From NCBI GenBank assembly GCA_011109175.1, contig RDEW01000035.1:386902-450901 (forward strand): a stretch of 64,000 bases of DNA, given 5' to 3'. Made by a program: the position numbers and the translations under genes. Below are positions 11,871 through 23,064 of this stretch, one piece after another; position 1 is the stretch's first letter, and each line of letters starts with the position of its first letter. Under the pieces are notes generated by a model. The model saw nothing but the letters and a program-made list of their open reading frames with translations, was not told the DNA's origin and did not search any database. This stretch comes from Dicyema japonicum. Its lineage: Eukaryota; Dicyemida; Rhombozoa; Dicyemidae.

Positions 11871-12118
11871 ATTTTATTTTAAGCAAAGAACAGTTATAAT
11901 AGCTAATCGAGGGAGGATCACGGAATACTCTTCATTTGTTTGTTTTCTTTTTTTTGGGTGTATGTCCTTTTAGACTATCCAGTTTCGCAGTGAATGTACA
12001 CTGATGACGGCGTCACTCGTCAAGTCCTTTTTAGCATCGTAGATGCGTGGAACCTTCCACCAGGTAAACAGCAGCGAGAATCGGACACGTGACCTAAGAC
12101 ACCTAACCATTAAGCCAC
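11845..12118 (-). mobile_element. tRNA-derived SINE, copy 1
   Basis: On the minus strand, from about 12118, a tRNA-like head reads GGGTGGCTTAATGGTTAG (A-box-like) and, further on, GTCCGATTC (B-box-like). A body follows with a TGACG...CGTCA hairpin at 12005-12022, a GCATC-GATGC hairpin near 12035, and a purine-rich stretch. It ends in a tail region near 11850-11900 that is shared with the copy at 15735. A Pol III-transcribed SINE moved by a LINE is the natural reading. Confidence 0.7.
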
Positions 12119-12124
12119 CCGACT

Positions 12125-13540
12125 ATGCACTTACAGTATTTCCAAATGTATGAATGGCCTCTTTAGATGTTGCTTTCTTGATTTAGGAGTGTCACTTATT
12201 CTTCTCTCCCTAAGAGGGCATTCCCAAATACTTCAAGTTCGTGGTTGAAGCCTCCGGGGCCTTGAGAATGCGAAACAAGGACATGTATAATCCTATTGAG
12301 GTTGGGAGAACTCGAAATTGATGATCTCTTATTATGTGGGGATCAGTTCTAGGCCAAGTCATCCAGTTGAGGTATCAACCAACACATCGTTTGTTGAGTC
12401 GTTCATAGTGCTATTGTCAAAGTCGATTCCGAGATATAACAGAGTTGGGTCTAATATATCTCCTGCTAGTCTTTTAATGACAAAGGAGTAAAGTTGTGGA
12501 CTTTACTAGATTTGAAATTTTTTTTGCTAAGTACGTGTTTGTATATTGAACGGGTGGGGGCAGTGAGCGGAACGATTTCCCAGAATTGAATCGCAGAGTA
12601 TAATGTTTGAAACATGTTTATTTTAAGAATTACATGAGGAGAAACAAAACCTATGACAATGGAGGCGTATTCTTTCGTTTTTAATAAAAAGCGAGTGTGG
12701 GAGAAAACATGATGTGGTGAATTTTATATGGTAGTTTACTAAAGAGCAGTCTGTTGATTATTTTTGTTATAAGCGACATAAACTAAAAACAAAATAGCAT
12801 GTGTGAGGTCCTTGAGATGTCTGAGACGGAGAGCATCAAGCCTCCCACCGCTATTTGAGATGAAAAGAAAATCTTATATATTATAAAGAATTTCAAGTAG
12901 GTTAACCATCTAGTGTGATTTGTCCAAAAATGTGAGAATTTGTTGGTCGTTGAGGGACATGGTGCCATTTAATGAGCGTTGTGTGTATCTCTTTAGACAG
13001 TTTTCAGTATAATAATTTAATCGTAAAAAATCAACATGTCCACATGGATTCCACTTTATAATAGTTTGCACATATTGTCAGAGACTGTTGATGCTTGGTC
13101 TTACATGTTTTGGGATTGTAGGAGTGTTGAGAATATATTTTAGATATTTTCATTTACAATCCATGTGAAAGACTCCTTCTCCACTTCCTGGAAATATGTT
13201 AAAGAATCAAAATAGGCTGAAAATTTGAAAGTCTGGCTTTTCAATATAAGCAATCTATGGTGGATTCGTGAATCTCATCGAGAATCCTAATACGAAGTTG
13301 TTGTAAAGATCTCAAATTAGAGATGAGCTTACCACTAGTAGGAAGGAGAGATATGGTTTTTTCTATACAAGACATAATGCTGTGTATTGGATCACTAATT
13401 TTTGTTTATTTTTTCAAATTTTATCAGGTATTTTTTATTTCGCTTAAATAAATGTTTAATTTATCCAATTTCAGTAGTGTTTGTGTCAAAATTCTATTAA
13501 TGTGATAAACATTTACTATAAAATATCTATTATCAATAGC
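12125..13540. other. No clear gene
   Basis: No recognisable gene is seen on either strand. A minus-strand frame near 12360-12480 reads LLYLGIDFDNSTMNDSTN, which resembles the segment after the LINE reverse transcriptase domain, so part of this stretch may be very old LINE sequence. The rest is AT-rich with no supported feature. Confidence 0.4.
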
Positions 13541-13544
13541 CTCC

Positions 13545-14645
13545 GGACTAAACACTCCACAACAACATACCTTACGTCCCCGTGCCAGTTCATTGTGGAG
13601 GATTCAATTCACTAAAACACCAACGAACAGTCTTGGTCTCTGTTGATATAACAAAGGCTTTCGACACAGTCTCAAGAAAACTCCTTACTTAGAAAATTTA
13701 CGATACATGCATCCACCAAAACATAAAACTATGGATTGCCTACTTATTAAGAGGGAGATATGGACAAGAGTTTTCCAATAATATAAAGTCAAAATCCTGT
13801 CTCATACCAAATAAACTCCCTCGAGGATCCATACTATCGCCTGCCTTTTTTAATATTAACATAAACGACATGCCACTGTAATGAAAACTGACTAATCCTC
13901 TTCTATGCCGGCGATATCATTCTTTCCTCCATGGACAAAAGCATTCAATCACCGACTCAGTCCGCTCAACAAATGCTTGACATGCTCAAACATTTGCTCT
14001 CGAAGCGGATAATCGACGCATCAGCAGCAAAGTCCTTGTCACACTGTTTACCACCTACAAAGACAGCTCTGGTATCGAACCAAAACTCTTTATGAAGAAC
14101 GAAGCTATCTCTATTAACAAAACACCGAAGATTCTAGGAGTAACCTTTATCCGGCATGTTGAGAACATAGTAACTTCTGCTCTGAAGAAAGTGAGAATTT
14201 TAAAAGTGCTCACAAAAACACATAGAGACCAAACCGGTGGCCTTGCCACGATTTATTAACAATTTATCCGACTGACGATGACGTATGCAAGTCCTTCGTG
14301 GGGAATGAAGATTTCATTGAAACTATCCGCAATCGAGAAAACCTTAATAAGGATAATTGGACCAGAACACAAAATCCAGCCATTGAAAATCTCTTAATCG
14401 AATTACAACGGAAACTCTTAAAGGAGGCTAGTTTACCGAGCTGCCCTCTATTCTATACACTGTCGAAATATCTACAATCATACAGAAATTTTGAGCCGAT
14501 GCTATTTCCAATGAGAAGAGCTGTTCAGGATTCTCGACCCCACCGGACTCGTCCTTTTCCTTGTCGCTCTGGGATCACTTAGTTAGTTGAGAACTTTTTA
14601 TTTCTTTCTCTTTTACCCAGTGATCCTGGAGGTAATAACAATTAA
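13545..14645 (+). mobile_element. LINE, 3' half with reverse transcriptase
   Basis: Plus-strand frames read SVDITKAFDTVSRKLLT, KIYDTCIHQNIKLWIAYLL and PRGSILSPAFFNININDMP, then KTPKILGVTF and TYASPSWGMKISL. The LINE at 50410-53244 has nearly the same blocks, so this is the same family. It is 5'-truncated and carries stops; the YADD region is damaged. The 3' end (14572-14640) has GGATCACT paired with AGTGATCC, a terminal hairpin followed by an AT-rich tail with TAATAAC repeats. The last coding residues are RSGIT. Confidence 0.8.
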
Positions 14646-15265
14646 TAACCTCATTTTACAAATATTTTCCCATTAAAAGTATCAACATTAAAATGACAAA
14701 GTAAATCTGCAAATAGTGTAGCTCTTATAAGTTAAAAGGTATATTATGCTATTATTGGATGAAATATTTTCTATAAGCAATTGAACAATCATACATGCCC
14801 AAAGCATGTAAGAAACAAGCATCAACAGACTCATGCATGCAGTATGCGCAAACTTTTTAAAAACTTAAAGTTAATAGCTCCAACTATATTTGGAGACACT
14901 GAGCACGGATTGAGAGTTAACTCTTATGATCCCAATGTTGTGAGTAATAGGTTAACAATTATACTTTAATAATCATTAAAGTATAAGTTAAACATCCATA
15001 AATCCTGTGTGGAAATCATACTTTTCCTCAGAAGCTTTAACTGCCAACTGATCTTTATTCCCTCTCTCCTCATACGAATCAGTCATCTCTACCCACTTCA
15101 AATGTAATGCCCTCGTAATGAATAATTACCATTTTTAATAAAAATATTTTGAAACATAAGTATTTTTTAGTTAGTTTTACAAATCAGCATTTGTAAACAA
15201 TTTAAAATATTGATTTTTGGTTATTAAAATTACTAAAGGGGTAATTAAAAAAAAACTTCACTTTT
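14646..15265. other. No clear gene
   Basis: AT-rich sequence without a supported gene. A 62-codon frame at 14781-14969 (MNNHTCPKHVRNKHQQTHAC) has a mild zinc-finger-like look but no full C2H2 spacing and no family match, so it is not called. Confidence 0.4.
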
Positions 15266-15269
15266 AAGG

Positions 15270-15440
15270 AAAGCCATATTAGCTTTAGTTTGCTCAGCAG
15301 GACAAACAATTTATTTAAATTCTTTTTCAAGGCGAAAGTAAGTAAATTGGTTAAAAAGTTCCCCTCCTCAATCGGATTCCTTTGCAGGGATAAGAGATAC
15401 AGGTTTGTAGCGAAACTGTCGTGTTTCAAGCCACGTACCT
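15270..15440 (+). mobile_element. LINE C-terminal fragment
   Basis: The plus-strand frame reads LVKKFPSSIGFLCRDKRYRF. The LINE at 37175-38700 (minus) has LAKKFPSSIGFLCKDQRSHF in its C-terminal region, so both belong to the same family. The 3' hairpin is not present here; sequence after 15440 is unrelated. Confidence 0.6.
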
Positions 15441-15734
15441 AAAAATAAAGTACTTTTTTATTATACCGTTTCTGACATAACTATAAGTTCGACAACCGCT
15501 TTTATCGCACACCCATGTTGTATTCTCCCGCTAATGGAGAAGGGTCAGCAAATGTCTTTTAAGGCATTTCTTTTCTTTCGGGAAGATTCCAACCTCCTAA
15601 AGGAAGGCAACTGACTCCATTTTCAGAATTTGGTAGTTCGTAGTCCTTCAGCTTTGAATATTTTCGTATAACAACTATATCACTCATCCCCACAAGCAGG
15701 TAAAAATAATAATAATAACAGCCTTTTTCATGGA

Positions 15735-16050
15735 GCCTTGGTATTAGCTCCGCATAGACAGGACACACATTTTTATTTAAGTAAAGAACAGTTAATTTTA
15801 ACTAATCGTAGAATCAAGGAATGATCTTCACTTCTTTTTTCTTTTTCTTGTGAGTGAGTCCTATTTTGACAATCCAGTTCCGCAGAGAGTCCACTGATGA
15901 CGGCGTCACTCGTCAAGCCTTTTTAGCATCGTAGATGCGTGGAACTATCCACCAGGTGAACAGCAGCGAGAATCGAACGCGTGACCTAAGTCACTTTAGC
16001 CCGACAACTAACCACTATGCCACCCGGCTAAGTCACTTTAGCCCGACACC
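15735..16050 (-). mobile_element. tRNA-derived SINE, copy 2
   Basis: This is the best-preserved copy. On the minus strand the A-box-like TGGCATAGTGGTTAG lies near 16000-16020 and the B-box GTTCGATTC near 15970. The body repeats the two hairpins of copy 1: TGACG...CGTCA at about 15896-15914 and GCATC-GATGC near 15928. A purine run and the tail at 15770-15800 are shared with copy 1. A short stretch of the tRNA-like head is duplicated (GTCGGGCTAAAGTGACTTA), possibly a second partial head. Confidence 0.75.
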
Positions 16051-16336
16051 AAGCCGGCAAAAAATTAAAATTTTATTTAAAAAAAATTTTATAATAATAT
16101 TTACAAATTCGGCATTGTTTATTTTTTTTTATTTTTAGATTTAATATTCAAAAAAAATTTCATTAATTCATTTAGAGCAGAGCTTTTCAAAAAATAATTC
16201 TCGCGGCACACTAATCGTAAAAAAAATAATCCACGGCACACATTAAAAAAAAAAATTAAATTTTTAAGATGTGTAAAACTAAGTACTAAAATTGGTAATT
16301 TAATGCCCAAATTTTTATTAATAAAAAAATGAAATC

Positions 16337-16666
16337 TTAATTATTATTGTTTTTGCATATATCATCAATATCAGGTCGAATGGTTGACAAAGCCACCCGC
16401 ATTTCAGCATCAATGTTTCTCAAACTTTCACGTTTGTTATATTTCATATTATGCAGCGTAGAAAAACCTGTTTCGCATAAATAGATCGTAGAAAACTGTA
16501 AAATTATGGTCAGTGCTTGTTTTGATAAACTGGGATATATGTTTCGAATATATATCCAGAATTCTCCAATGTCTAACTCCGTCATCATTAATTTTAAGGA
16601 TCGATCATTAAACAGTGCAATAAGTTCTTCATTTTCTTTAACAGATAAGTGTTTTGATTCTGACAC
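16337..16666 (-). pseudogene. hAT transposase, C-terminal part
   Basis: The frame contains FWIYIRNIYPSLSKQALTI, LQFSTIYLCETGFSTL, and RVALSTIRPDIDDIC. This is the conserved C-terminal dimerisation end of ZBED5/FAM200-type hAT proteins. It is in phase with itself but separated from the N-terminal piece by about 140 bp of non-coding sequence and a loss of much of the RNase H-like core. Confidence 0.75.
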
Positions 16667-16809
16667 AAGAAAAGGATTTCGTATCTAAAAAATATTTAAA
16701 AAATAATAACCCAATCGAATTTTTCAATTTCTAAGTCTGGAAAATAAGCATCCATTTTGTTTTCCAAAATTATTAAATATTCATTAATCAGTCCCTGTAT
16801 CGATCACCA

Positions 16810-17340
16810 TTATATCCTTATTATAATTAAAAAATAAAATAAACCAATATCCGTGGATTCATCAAGTTGTAATGAAAACCGTGTTTCTTTAATTTTTTGT
16901 TCATATTTAAGACCAAACATAGTCCGAGGAATAATACGACAAGCAGGGATTATTAAGTTTTCGCCAATAGTGTGAGGTTTTAGTTGTTTTGCTATCAATT
17001 CTGAGATCAGGTATGAACATTTCAATGATTCTTTTGTGTTTAAAAAAGTTTCACTGAACATTATTTGACTAGATCTACGATTCATAGTAAAAACTAAAAA
17101 TACTAGTGTTGTTTTTTTCAAATGGATAAAATAATTCACAGATTTTTCGGAATAGTCCGGATGCTGGGAAGTAAAATATCTTTTTAGTTTGCTAGGAACC
17201 ATAGCATCATTTGCCAAGACTTCCATGTAAATTAAACATTTAGGTAGTTTATTTTTATCTTTGCATATAAATCCAAATGACAAATAAGAATCTTTATAAG
17301 AACGACGAACTGATTTACCCATAAGCACGTTGATGTCCAC
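16810..17340 (-). pseudogene. hAT transposase, N-terminal part
   Basis: A 176-codon frame contains YLSFGFICKDKNKLPKCLIY, followed by SKLKRYFTSQHPDY. These are the BED-like zinc-binding region (C...C...H) and neighbouring block of ZBED5/FAM200-like hAT transposases. Further on, ETRFSLQLDESTDIG contains the first catalytic aspartate region (LDESTD). The frame then degenerates, so the transposase is not functional as found. Confidence 0.75.
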
Positions 17341-17577
17341 GTTATTAAAAAATTAATAAATAATGGTTAACCAATGTAAATGTCATTTAATATATAATAA
17401 AAAATGATTATTTTAATTTTAGTAATTATTTTAATTTGTTTATCTTTTTAAATTAATTAGGTCAAAAAATGTATATAAATTTATTCAAATTTGTATTTGG
17501 CAGGCGGCACACTAGAAATTGTCTCGCGGCACACTTAGTGTGCCGTGGCACACCGTTTGACAACCTCTGGTTTTGAG

Positions 17578-17760
17578 CCTTATTTCGTGGAGCATGTATG
17601 GAAAAAGAACCGAGATTGCTCTTTCGTATGGTAGTGAAAACATTGGGAGACCATAGACGTTGGATGGCTCGATTGATTGCGGGAACTTGGTTCATCTAAC
17701 TGTCTGAAGTTTTTTCTGTCTTGATCGATGATCCCGGGGTTCTAAAAAATAAAATAAATA
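17578..17760 (+). mobile_element. LINE 3' end
   Basis: The plus-strand frame reads TLGDHRRWMARLIAGT, equivalent to TMETHRLRMARLVAGT at the end of the LINE at 37175-38700. It is followed by a 3' untranslated part ending GATGATCCCGGGGTTC and an AT-rich tail. It begins directly at the right flank of the hAT element, so the transposon probably inserted into or next to this LINE. Confidence 0.65.
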
Positions 17761-17761
17761 A

Positions 17762-18008
17762 ATTACAGTTATGATAACTAATCGTAGAGGGACAACAAAA
17801 AAATGCTCTTCACTTCTTTTTTCTTTTTGTTGAGTCTATGTCCTTTATAGACGATCCGCAGTGAAATGTTCATTGATGATGGCGTCACTCATCAACAAAA
17901 GCATCGTAGATGCATGGAACCTTCAACCGAAATGTACAGCAGGAGGATTCGAGCTAGGGGCCATCAACTTCTTGCCCAGCAGTCGTTACACTGTGCCAAA
18001 AATCGCCA
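17762..18008 (-). mobile_element. tRNA-derived SINE, copy 3
   Basis: A diverged copy of the family at 11845 and 15735. The minus strand has A-box-like TGGCACAGTGTAA near 17995 and B-box-like GCTCGAATCC near 17955. The GCATC-GATGC hairpin is unchanged. The other stem has changed from TGACG/CGTCA to TGATG/CATCA, a paired substitution that keeps base pairing around an identical 8-nt loop. Confidence 0.7.
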
Positions 18009-18219
18009 ATTAATATTTATAACTCATTATAAATTGTGTTCTTTAATAAAATTAGTACAATAAAATAAATATTTAAAATAATAAATAAAACCAATAAATA
18101 TTCAATAGTATTAATCATTAATCTCTTGTGTGTTTGTATGGGCATAAAATTTAAAGGAATCGGTGGATTTCGATTTTGGTTAACATTGCTAATTCAATTT
18201 TGTAGTTCCTTCCATAGAA

Positions 18220-19062
18220 GAAGAAACGTAGGTTTTGTCTAGAAAACCTGCCAGTTAATGTACTCGTTGGTATATTCAGCTACCTGCAAATTCCTGATCT
18301 TATTGTAGTGGAAAGGATATGGCATAACTTACCTCAGGATGATTTTTTGTGGAAACAGTTATTTTTTGCTTATTGATTTTAGAATCTGTTATAACTTTTT
18401 TGGATACTTGGGGGACGATGATTCCCAACCTTCCAGAAAGGTCTTCATTCAACTTTGCCACAGTACTGATTTACTTCAAAAAAACCCAAATGCTGTATCA
18501 TTTTTGTTCACGGAAGGGTTTACGTTTCCTGTTTTCACGGAATCTCCTTAAAGATGACGCCGAGAGTATAGCCCGATTCCTCCTCAAGTCATCAATTAGT
18601 GGTTTTCCCAAGCTCTGGCTTCTTATGCAACGGTTTGATTAGCTAATTTATCAAGTCCTGACATTCTTGACAGTTTCATGAAGCAACTCGATTTGACTGG
18701 TCAGCTACTTCCCAGTGCAATGAGAGACTTTTTCTCAGGACTTAAATTTCCCATAGGTTGTAACGGGTGGCTCAATGACCTAATTTGTAAATTTGCGGCT
18801 CGTTTTTGCAGCTGTAATCAGTCCTTGGGTCTTTCTGAAGGTATTTTGATTATAATTTCAAGATAAAATATTTATTGCCTGTTATTCCTTGATAATCCTT
18901 TCGATTGAACTGGGAAATCCGCATAAACGCTTTAAGATGACCAAGGAAGACTTTGTAAGGAATACAAAATATGCGGTCCCTGAGATTGGGACAGGTCTAC
19001 TCTGCTTTTTATATGACGACATATTCAAAAACGGTGATGTAATCTGTCGTGTCTCTCGATAG
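18220..19062 (+). CDS. FBXO8: FBXO8-like F-box and Sec7 protein
   Basis: FBXO8 joins an F-box, which links to SCF ubiquitin ligases, to an Arf-GEF-like Sec7 domain. The F-box is at about 18248-18357: ENLPVNVLVGIFSYLQIPDL with WHNLPQDDFLWKQ. The Sec7 part includes RKVFIQLCHS, DDAESIARFLLKSS, LPSAMRDFFSGLKF, FAARFCSCNQSLGLSED, ACYSLIILSIELG and MTKEDFVRNTKYA, collinear with the human protein. Introns at 18358-18382 (25 nt), 18633-18655 (23 nt) and 18841-18862 (22 nt) join exons in frame. One junction near 18525-18555 is unresolved, and so is the exon before the F-box, so the start is approximate. The glutamate finger of active Sec7 domains is not seen: FPIGCNGW stands where LPGEAQKI is usual. 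The gene converges with the next one. Confidence 0.85.
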
Positions 19063-19093
19063 CTCTTAACTATGGACTCAATTAAAGTAATAT

Positions 19094-20580
19094 TTATTGA
19101 GGCCTTAAACCAAATGTTTCTAATTTTAAATTACTTAATGTATAAATTATTAAACACACGAGGAGTCCAACGATTGTTTCATACCTCTACAATATTTATT
19201 ACAAATTACCGATATTACCTTTCCCAGGGAAATAGTCTAAAAGTTAGGTTATATAATTACTGGGAGTATATATTTGGTTTTATTATTCTAAATAATAATA
19301 TTATTCAAACATTGTATCGTTTAGTGTAAAAGTATAGTCTATGCAACATGAGTATTGTCATTGACTGATCCAAGTGGGACATTTCTCTATTGTATACTTG
19401 GGTCAGTGTCTCCACAACAGAATGACATATAGTATCATTAAGTTTGTAGTCATCATTTATAAGCTGTCATGTCAAATAATCCAAACCTGTGTCTCCTCTA
19501 TTCTCACAATCAATTGAAACATGTCAAGGAGTCTATTGGAAAGACACAATTCGTAGTGCATCCGTTCAATAACCTCACTCAGTCCCTCCTTGTTTAGGTC
19601 TATCATATAACAACAAACTACAGTTTAGATCGAATCCTTTAAATTTACAATTTATAGCACAGAGGATTAAAATTAACTTCAATATTTGACTCTTTTTAAT
19701 ATAAATAAAGTCTTTCGATAGTTCTGCATGTTTTATAACCTCATGGGCAATTTCCGATACAGATATTAGCATGAAACTCTCGATCAGTTCAGTAATCACT
19801 CTAAACTCCGGTTCCCTGTCATATTCCTCAAATATGTGGACCATTCTTTCCATAGGAACTGATGGGATATCCTGGATTAGTTTGAGAATTTGATTTTTCA
19901 GTTTTTCAGAGGACCATCCACAATTGTTATTTTGGTCATCCATAATTTCCTCAGAGAGTTCTGAAATTGTCGTCATACTGCATTCGAATTCTTCCCCAGA
20001 ATGACAAACCAATTCAGTAATTCTGTTATTACAGCCTTCATAAATATATTTTGACAAATTATCATCATTTTCCATGAAATTAGAGCCATTAATCAAAGTG
20101 TTAACAAAATCCAAGCTATCTTGAAATGGTGTTTCGTTATCCTCATTAGGTATGCAAATGGGAAGGAGTAGACCATTGTGATTGGATAAATCAGGACAAA
20201 TAGTATTGATGTACAGAATTAAGGAATCCCTCTCATTCTCTAGGGAAACAACTAGATTTCGTAGATAACAACTCAATTCTTCGTCATCGAGCTCTGAGAG
20301 TTCCAATGATGAGAACATTAGCAACTCTATTTCGTCGAGATTCTTCAAATCATATACAATTTTCTAGGGAAGTAAAATTAACCAACCTTCAGGGAATTAT
20401 AGTCATTTTTGGACAGAGAATCTCCTATTTTCGATTTAAACTCAGATATCTGGCATCCGGCCAGGAAATAATTACTCTTAAATTGCTCAATTCGAATGTC
20501 CTCTGAGTATTTTTCAAAAATCTACTCTCATAAATAAGCAATACCCTATCTGTGTACATTTCCAGTTCTGACTCTGACAT
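19094..20580 (-). CDS. Unrecognised 438-aa protein, eight exons
   Basis: I do not recognise this protein. The model starts MSESELEMYTDRVLLIYE and uses seven GT-AG introns of 23, 23, 31, 23, 23, 24 and 23 nt (20503-20525, 20364-20386, 19618-19648, 19464-19486, 19288-19310, 19237-19260, 19187-19209). Removing them gives exactly 439 codons. The first half is acidic and probably helical (LELSELDDEELSCYLRNLVV). The middle, PMERMVHIFEEYDREPEFRV and ESFMLISVSEIAHEVIKHAE, looks like helical repeats. The last exon encodes a hydrophobic stretch (IVGLLVCLIIYTL) that could be a membrane anchor, or may be an over-extension of the model. The stop lies 31 bp from the FBXO8 stop on the other strand. Confidence 0.72.
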
Positions 20581-21005
20581 TTTTATACCAACCTAAATTA
20601 ACTAACGTTTTAAAAACTTTTCCCTGAAAATTTGAATATTATTACTATTATATTTTTAATATATTAAATATCTAATGTATTAATATTAATATATTAATTA
20701 TCCAATAATTTATGATAATAACAAGAATGTGCTGTTATAGAGTTACCTCTTATCTTAATAACTTACTCTCAATACATAGCAACATTTGGGAAACAATTGT
20801 TATGTGAGGGGATCAAAAGGAGATAATCATGTCCTGGGTTAACCGTTACTGCACTCAAATAGTTCCAAATGTTCTAATTATATATTTTTGAATTAATATA
20901 ACGGATTCTTCTTATTTTGGGGACATCTGAGTGCTCGGTAGAATATAGTGATAAGAAATCCTATAAGAGATAACTAATAACCAAATATAATATTATAATA
21001 ATTAG
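20581..21005. other. AT-rich intergenic spacer
   Basis: Spacer between the start of the 438-aa gene (leftward) and the stop of the Rab gene (leftward). It is very AT-rich with TATTAAT repeats near 20640-20700. It should hold the promoter of the 438-aa gene, but no specific element can be supported. Confidence 0.4.
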
Positions 21006-21726
<721 letters not shown>

Positions 21727-21884
21727 CAAACCGCAATTATTAAATGTATTATTTAGTATTTAATAAATTGAACAATTATTACAGATGAATTAGACAATTA
21801 TTTTAATGTTTTAGGCATAAATTATAATATTTAATAGTTCATATATTAATATTTATATAATTCAATCCACGTGGCCAACGTTAG

Positions 21885-22075
21885 TGTGGTGCCATGTCGC
21901 TACTTAAGGAGACGTCTAGTCCTTATCACCCAAAACGGTTCTCTCTCCTACTTCAGTGGATGGATTCCACAATGCCGGATATGGATGGAAGTTATGTTTG
22001 GAAAGGATACGTCTCACCCCGACCGAGAAACTGAATAATACAGGTATATCCGAAGTTATTAAAAAAAGTCAATAA
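21885..22075 (+). mobile_element. Short retroelement related to 330-655
   Basis: It shares with the element in the inverted-repeat arms the block AGTGGATGGATTCCACAA and a 3' end in which GGATAC pairs with GTATATCC, followed by an AT-rich tail with TTATTAAAA. The 5' part (GGTGCCATGTCGC) resembles the GGCGTCATGTG start. It is more diverged and shorter. No coding potential. Confidence 0.4.
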
Positions 22076-22800
22076 ATTGAACAAATATAGCAATCACCAA
22101 ATAATTAACGAATTAACAAGATTATTCAATCTATAGCTTACATAATTTTACTGAAATTCAAAGGACCCCAGTTATCAGGATGATCGGGCGGCTTGCAGGA
22201 CTAAGGAAGGGAAACCTTGAATGACATGATGGCTTTTGTAGAACATTGGTCATGAGATCATGAGGAGTAACTTTAATTGCTTGCTCAGTGCCTTTAATAT
22301 GTAATGGATCCCTTTGACTTTTTATTTTCCTAATGCGGTTTATTATAATTTATGATTATTACAATATAATCTCACTAAAACACTAAATTGATCGTAGAAA
22401 AGGCGTCTTTGCTAATAAAAAGGAAATATTAACTAAATTATTAACATTACTTTTGTAAAATAAACTGGCCTCAATATAATCTCCCGTTTCTCAAATCTTG
22501 GAATCCCCTTCATGGAAATTGATTTTGAATTTTTTGTGATAAAGTGAATGAAGAAGCAGGATAAACTCTATTAATAACATAATTTATTGATCATTAATCG
22601 AATTATGTGATGATTGTTTTTAGAATTTATCAATAAGGGAATATTGTCGTAGTGCATATAATCTACTTTTTCAGCTATTATGGTCGTGGAAATTATTATT
22701 AAACTATGAGTACATGAAACTGAAGAAATAGATATTCAAACAAACTTTTATTCAAACACATAAATCTAATAGCTCCCCATCAACCGGTTCTTAACCTCTC
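22076..22800. other. No clear gene
   Basis: AT-rich sequence upstream of the Rab gene. No gene, RNA or repeat is supported on either strand. Confidence 0.4.
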
Positions 22801-22810
22801 GTCAGATTGA

Positions 22811-23062
22811 ATGATGGTGCTTATCGAGTGGGCGAAAAGCTTTCGCTCCAAAGATCGGGAAGGTACCTATAATTCAGATTGGGACATCGAACAGAACCCA
22901 GGCTCCCACAAAATTAAAAAATTCTTAAACGTCATTCAACACAAATGCACGGAACCTTCAACCGAAGTAATTGCCTCCACTAAAGTAATTTCCTTTTTTG
23001 CCATCCACAAAATTAATTTCATTTACAGGAAACAAAACTCTCTAAAAATCAATCCTTCCTAA
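22811..23062 (+). pseudogene. ORF with a decayed 2A-like motif
   Basis: An 83-codon frame contains DWDIEQNPGS at 22880-22906, seven of eight positions of the 2A consensus D-V/I-E-x-N-P-G-P, with the last proline replaced by serine. In this window intact 2A motifs occur only at the start of LINE proteins. The downstream residues (HKIKKFLNVIQ) are only faintly similar to the LINE endonuclease start, and a piece of SINE-like sequence (GGAACCTTCAACCGAA) follows at about 22950. It may be the 5' end of a decayed LINE, or coincidence. Confidence 0.35.
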
Positions 23063-23064
23063 GT

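Larger units (their letters stand above)
16178..17569 (-). mobile_element. ZBED-like hAT DNA transposon, internally deleted
   Basis: The element is bounded by CAGAGCTTTTCAAA at 16178 and the reverse complement of CAGAGGTTGTCAAA ending at 17569, hAT-type terminal inverted repeats. Flanking 8-mers, ATTTAGAG and GTTTTGAG, match at six positions and may be an aged target duplication. The subterminal parts repeat CGGCACAC on both sides. Two transposase pieces lie inside on the minus strand (17340-16810 and 16666-16337). A middle portion of the catalytic domain is missing. It lies between a SINE copy and a LINE 3' end. Confidence 0.75.

Noticed and set aside
11998-12060. Hammerhead ribozyme suggested by CTGATGA in the SINE body
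   Set aside because: The required GAAA and cleavage-site partners are absent at the right spacing, and copy 3 reads TTGATGA. The sequence is better explained as a simple hairpin.
15960-16035. A functional tRNA gene on the minus strand
   Set aside because: A- and B-box-like words are present, but no proper acceptor stem or anticodon arm forms, and the segment is the head of a repeated SINE.
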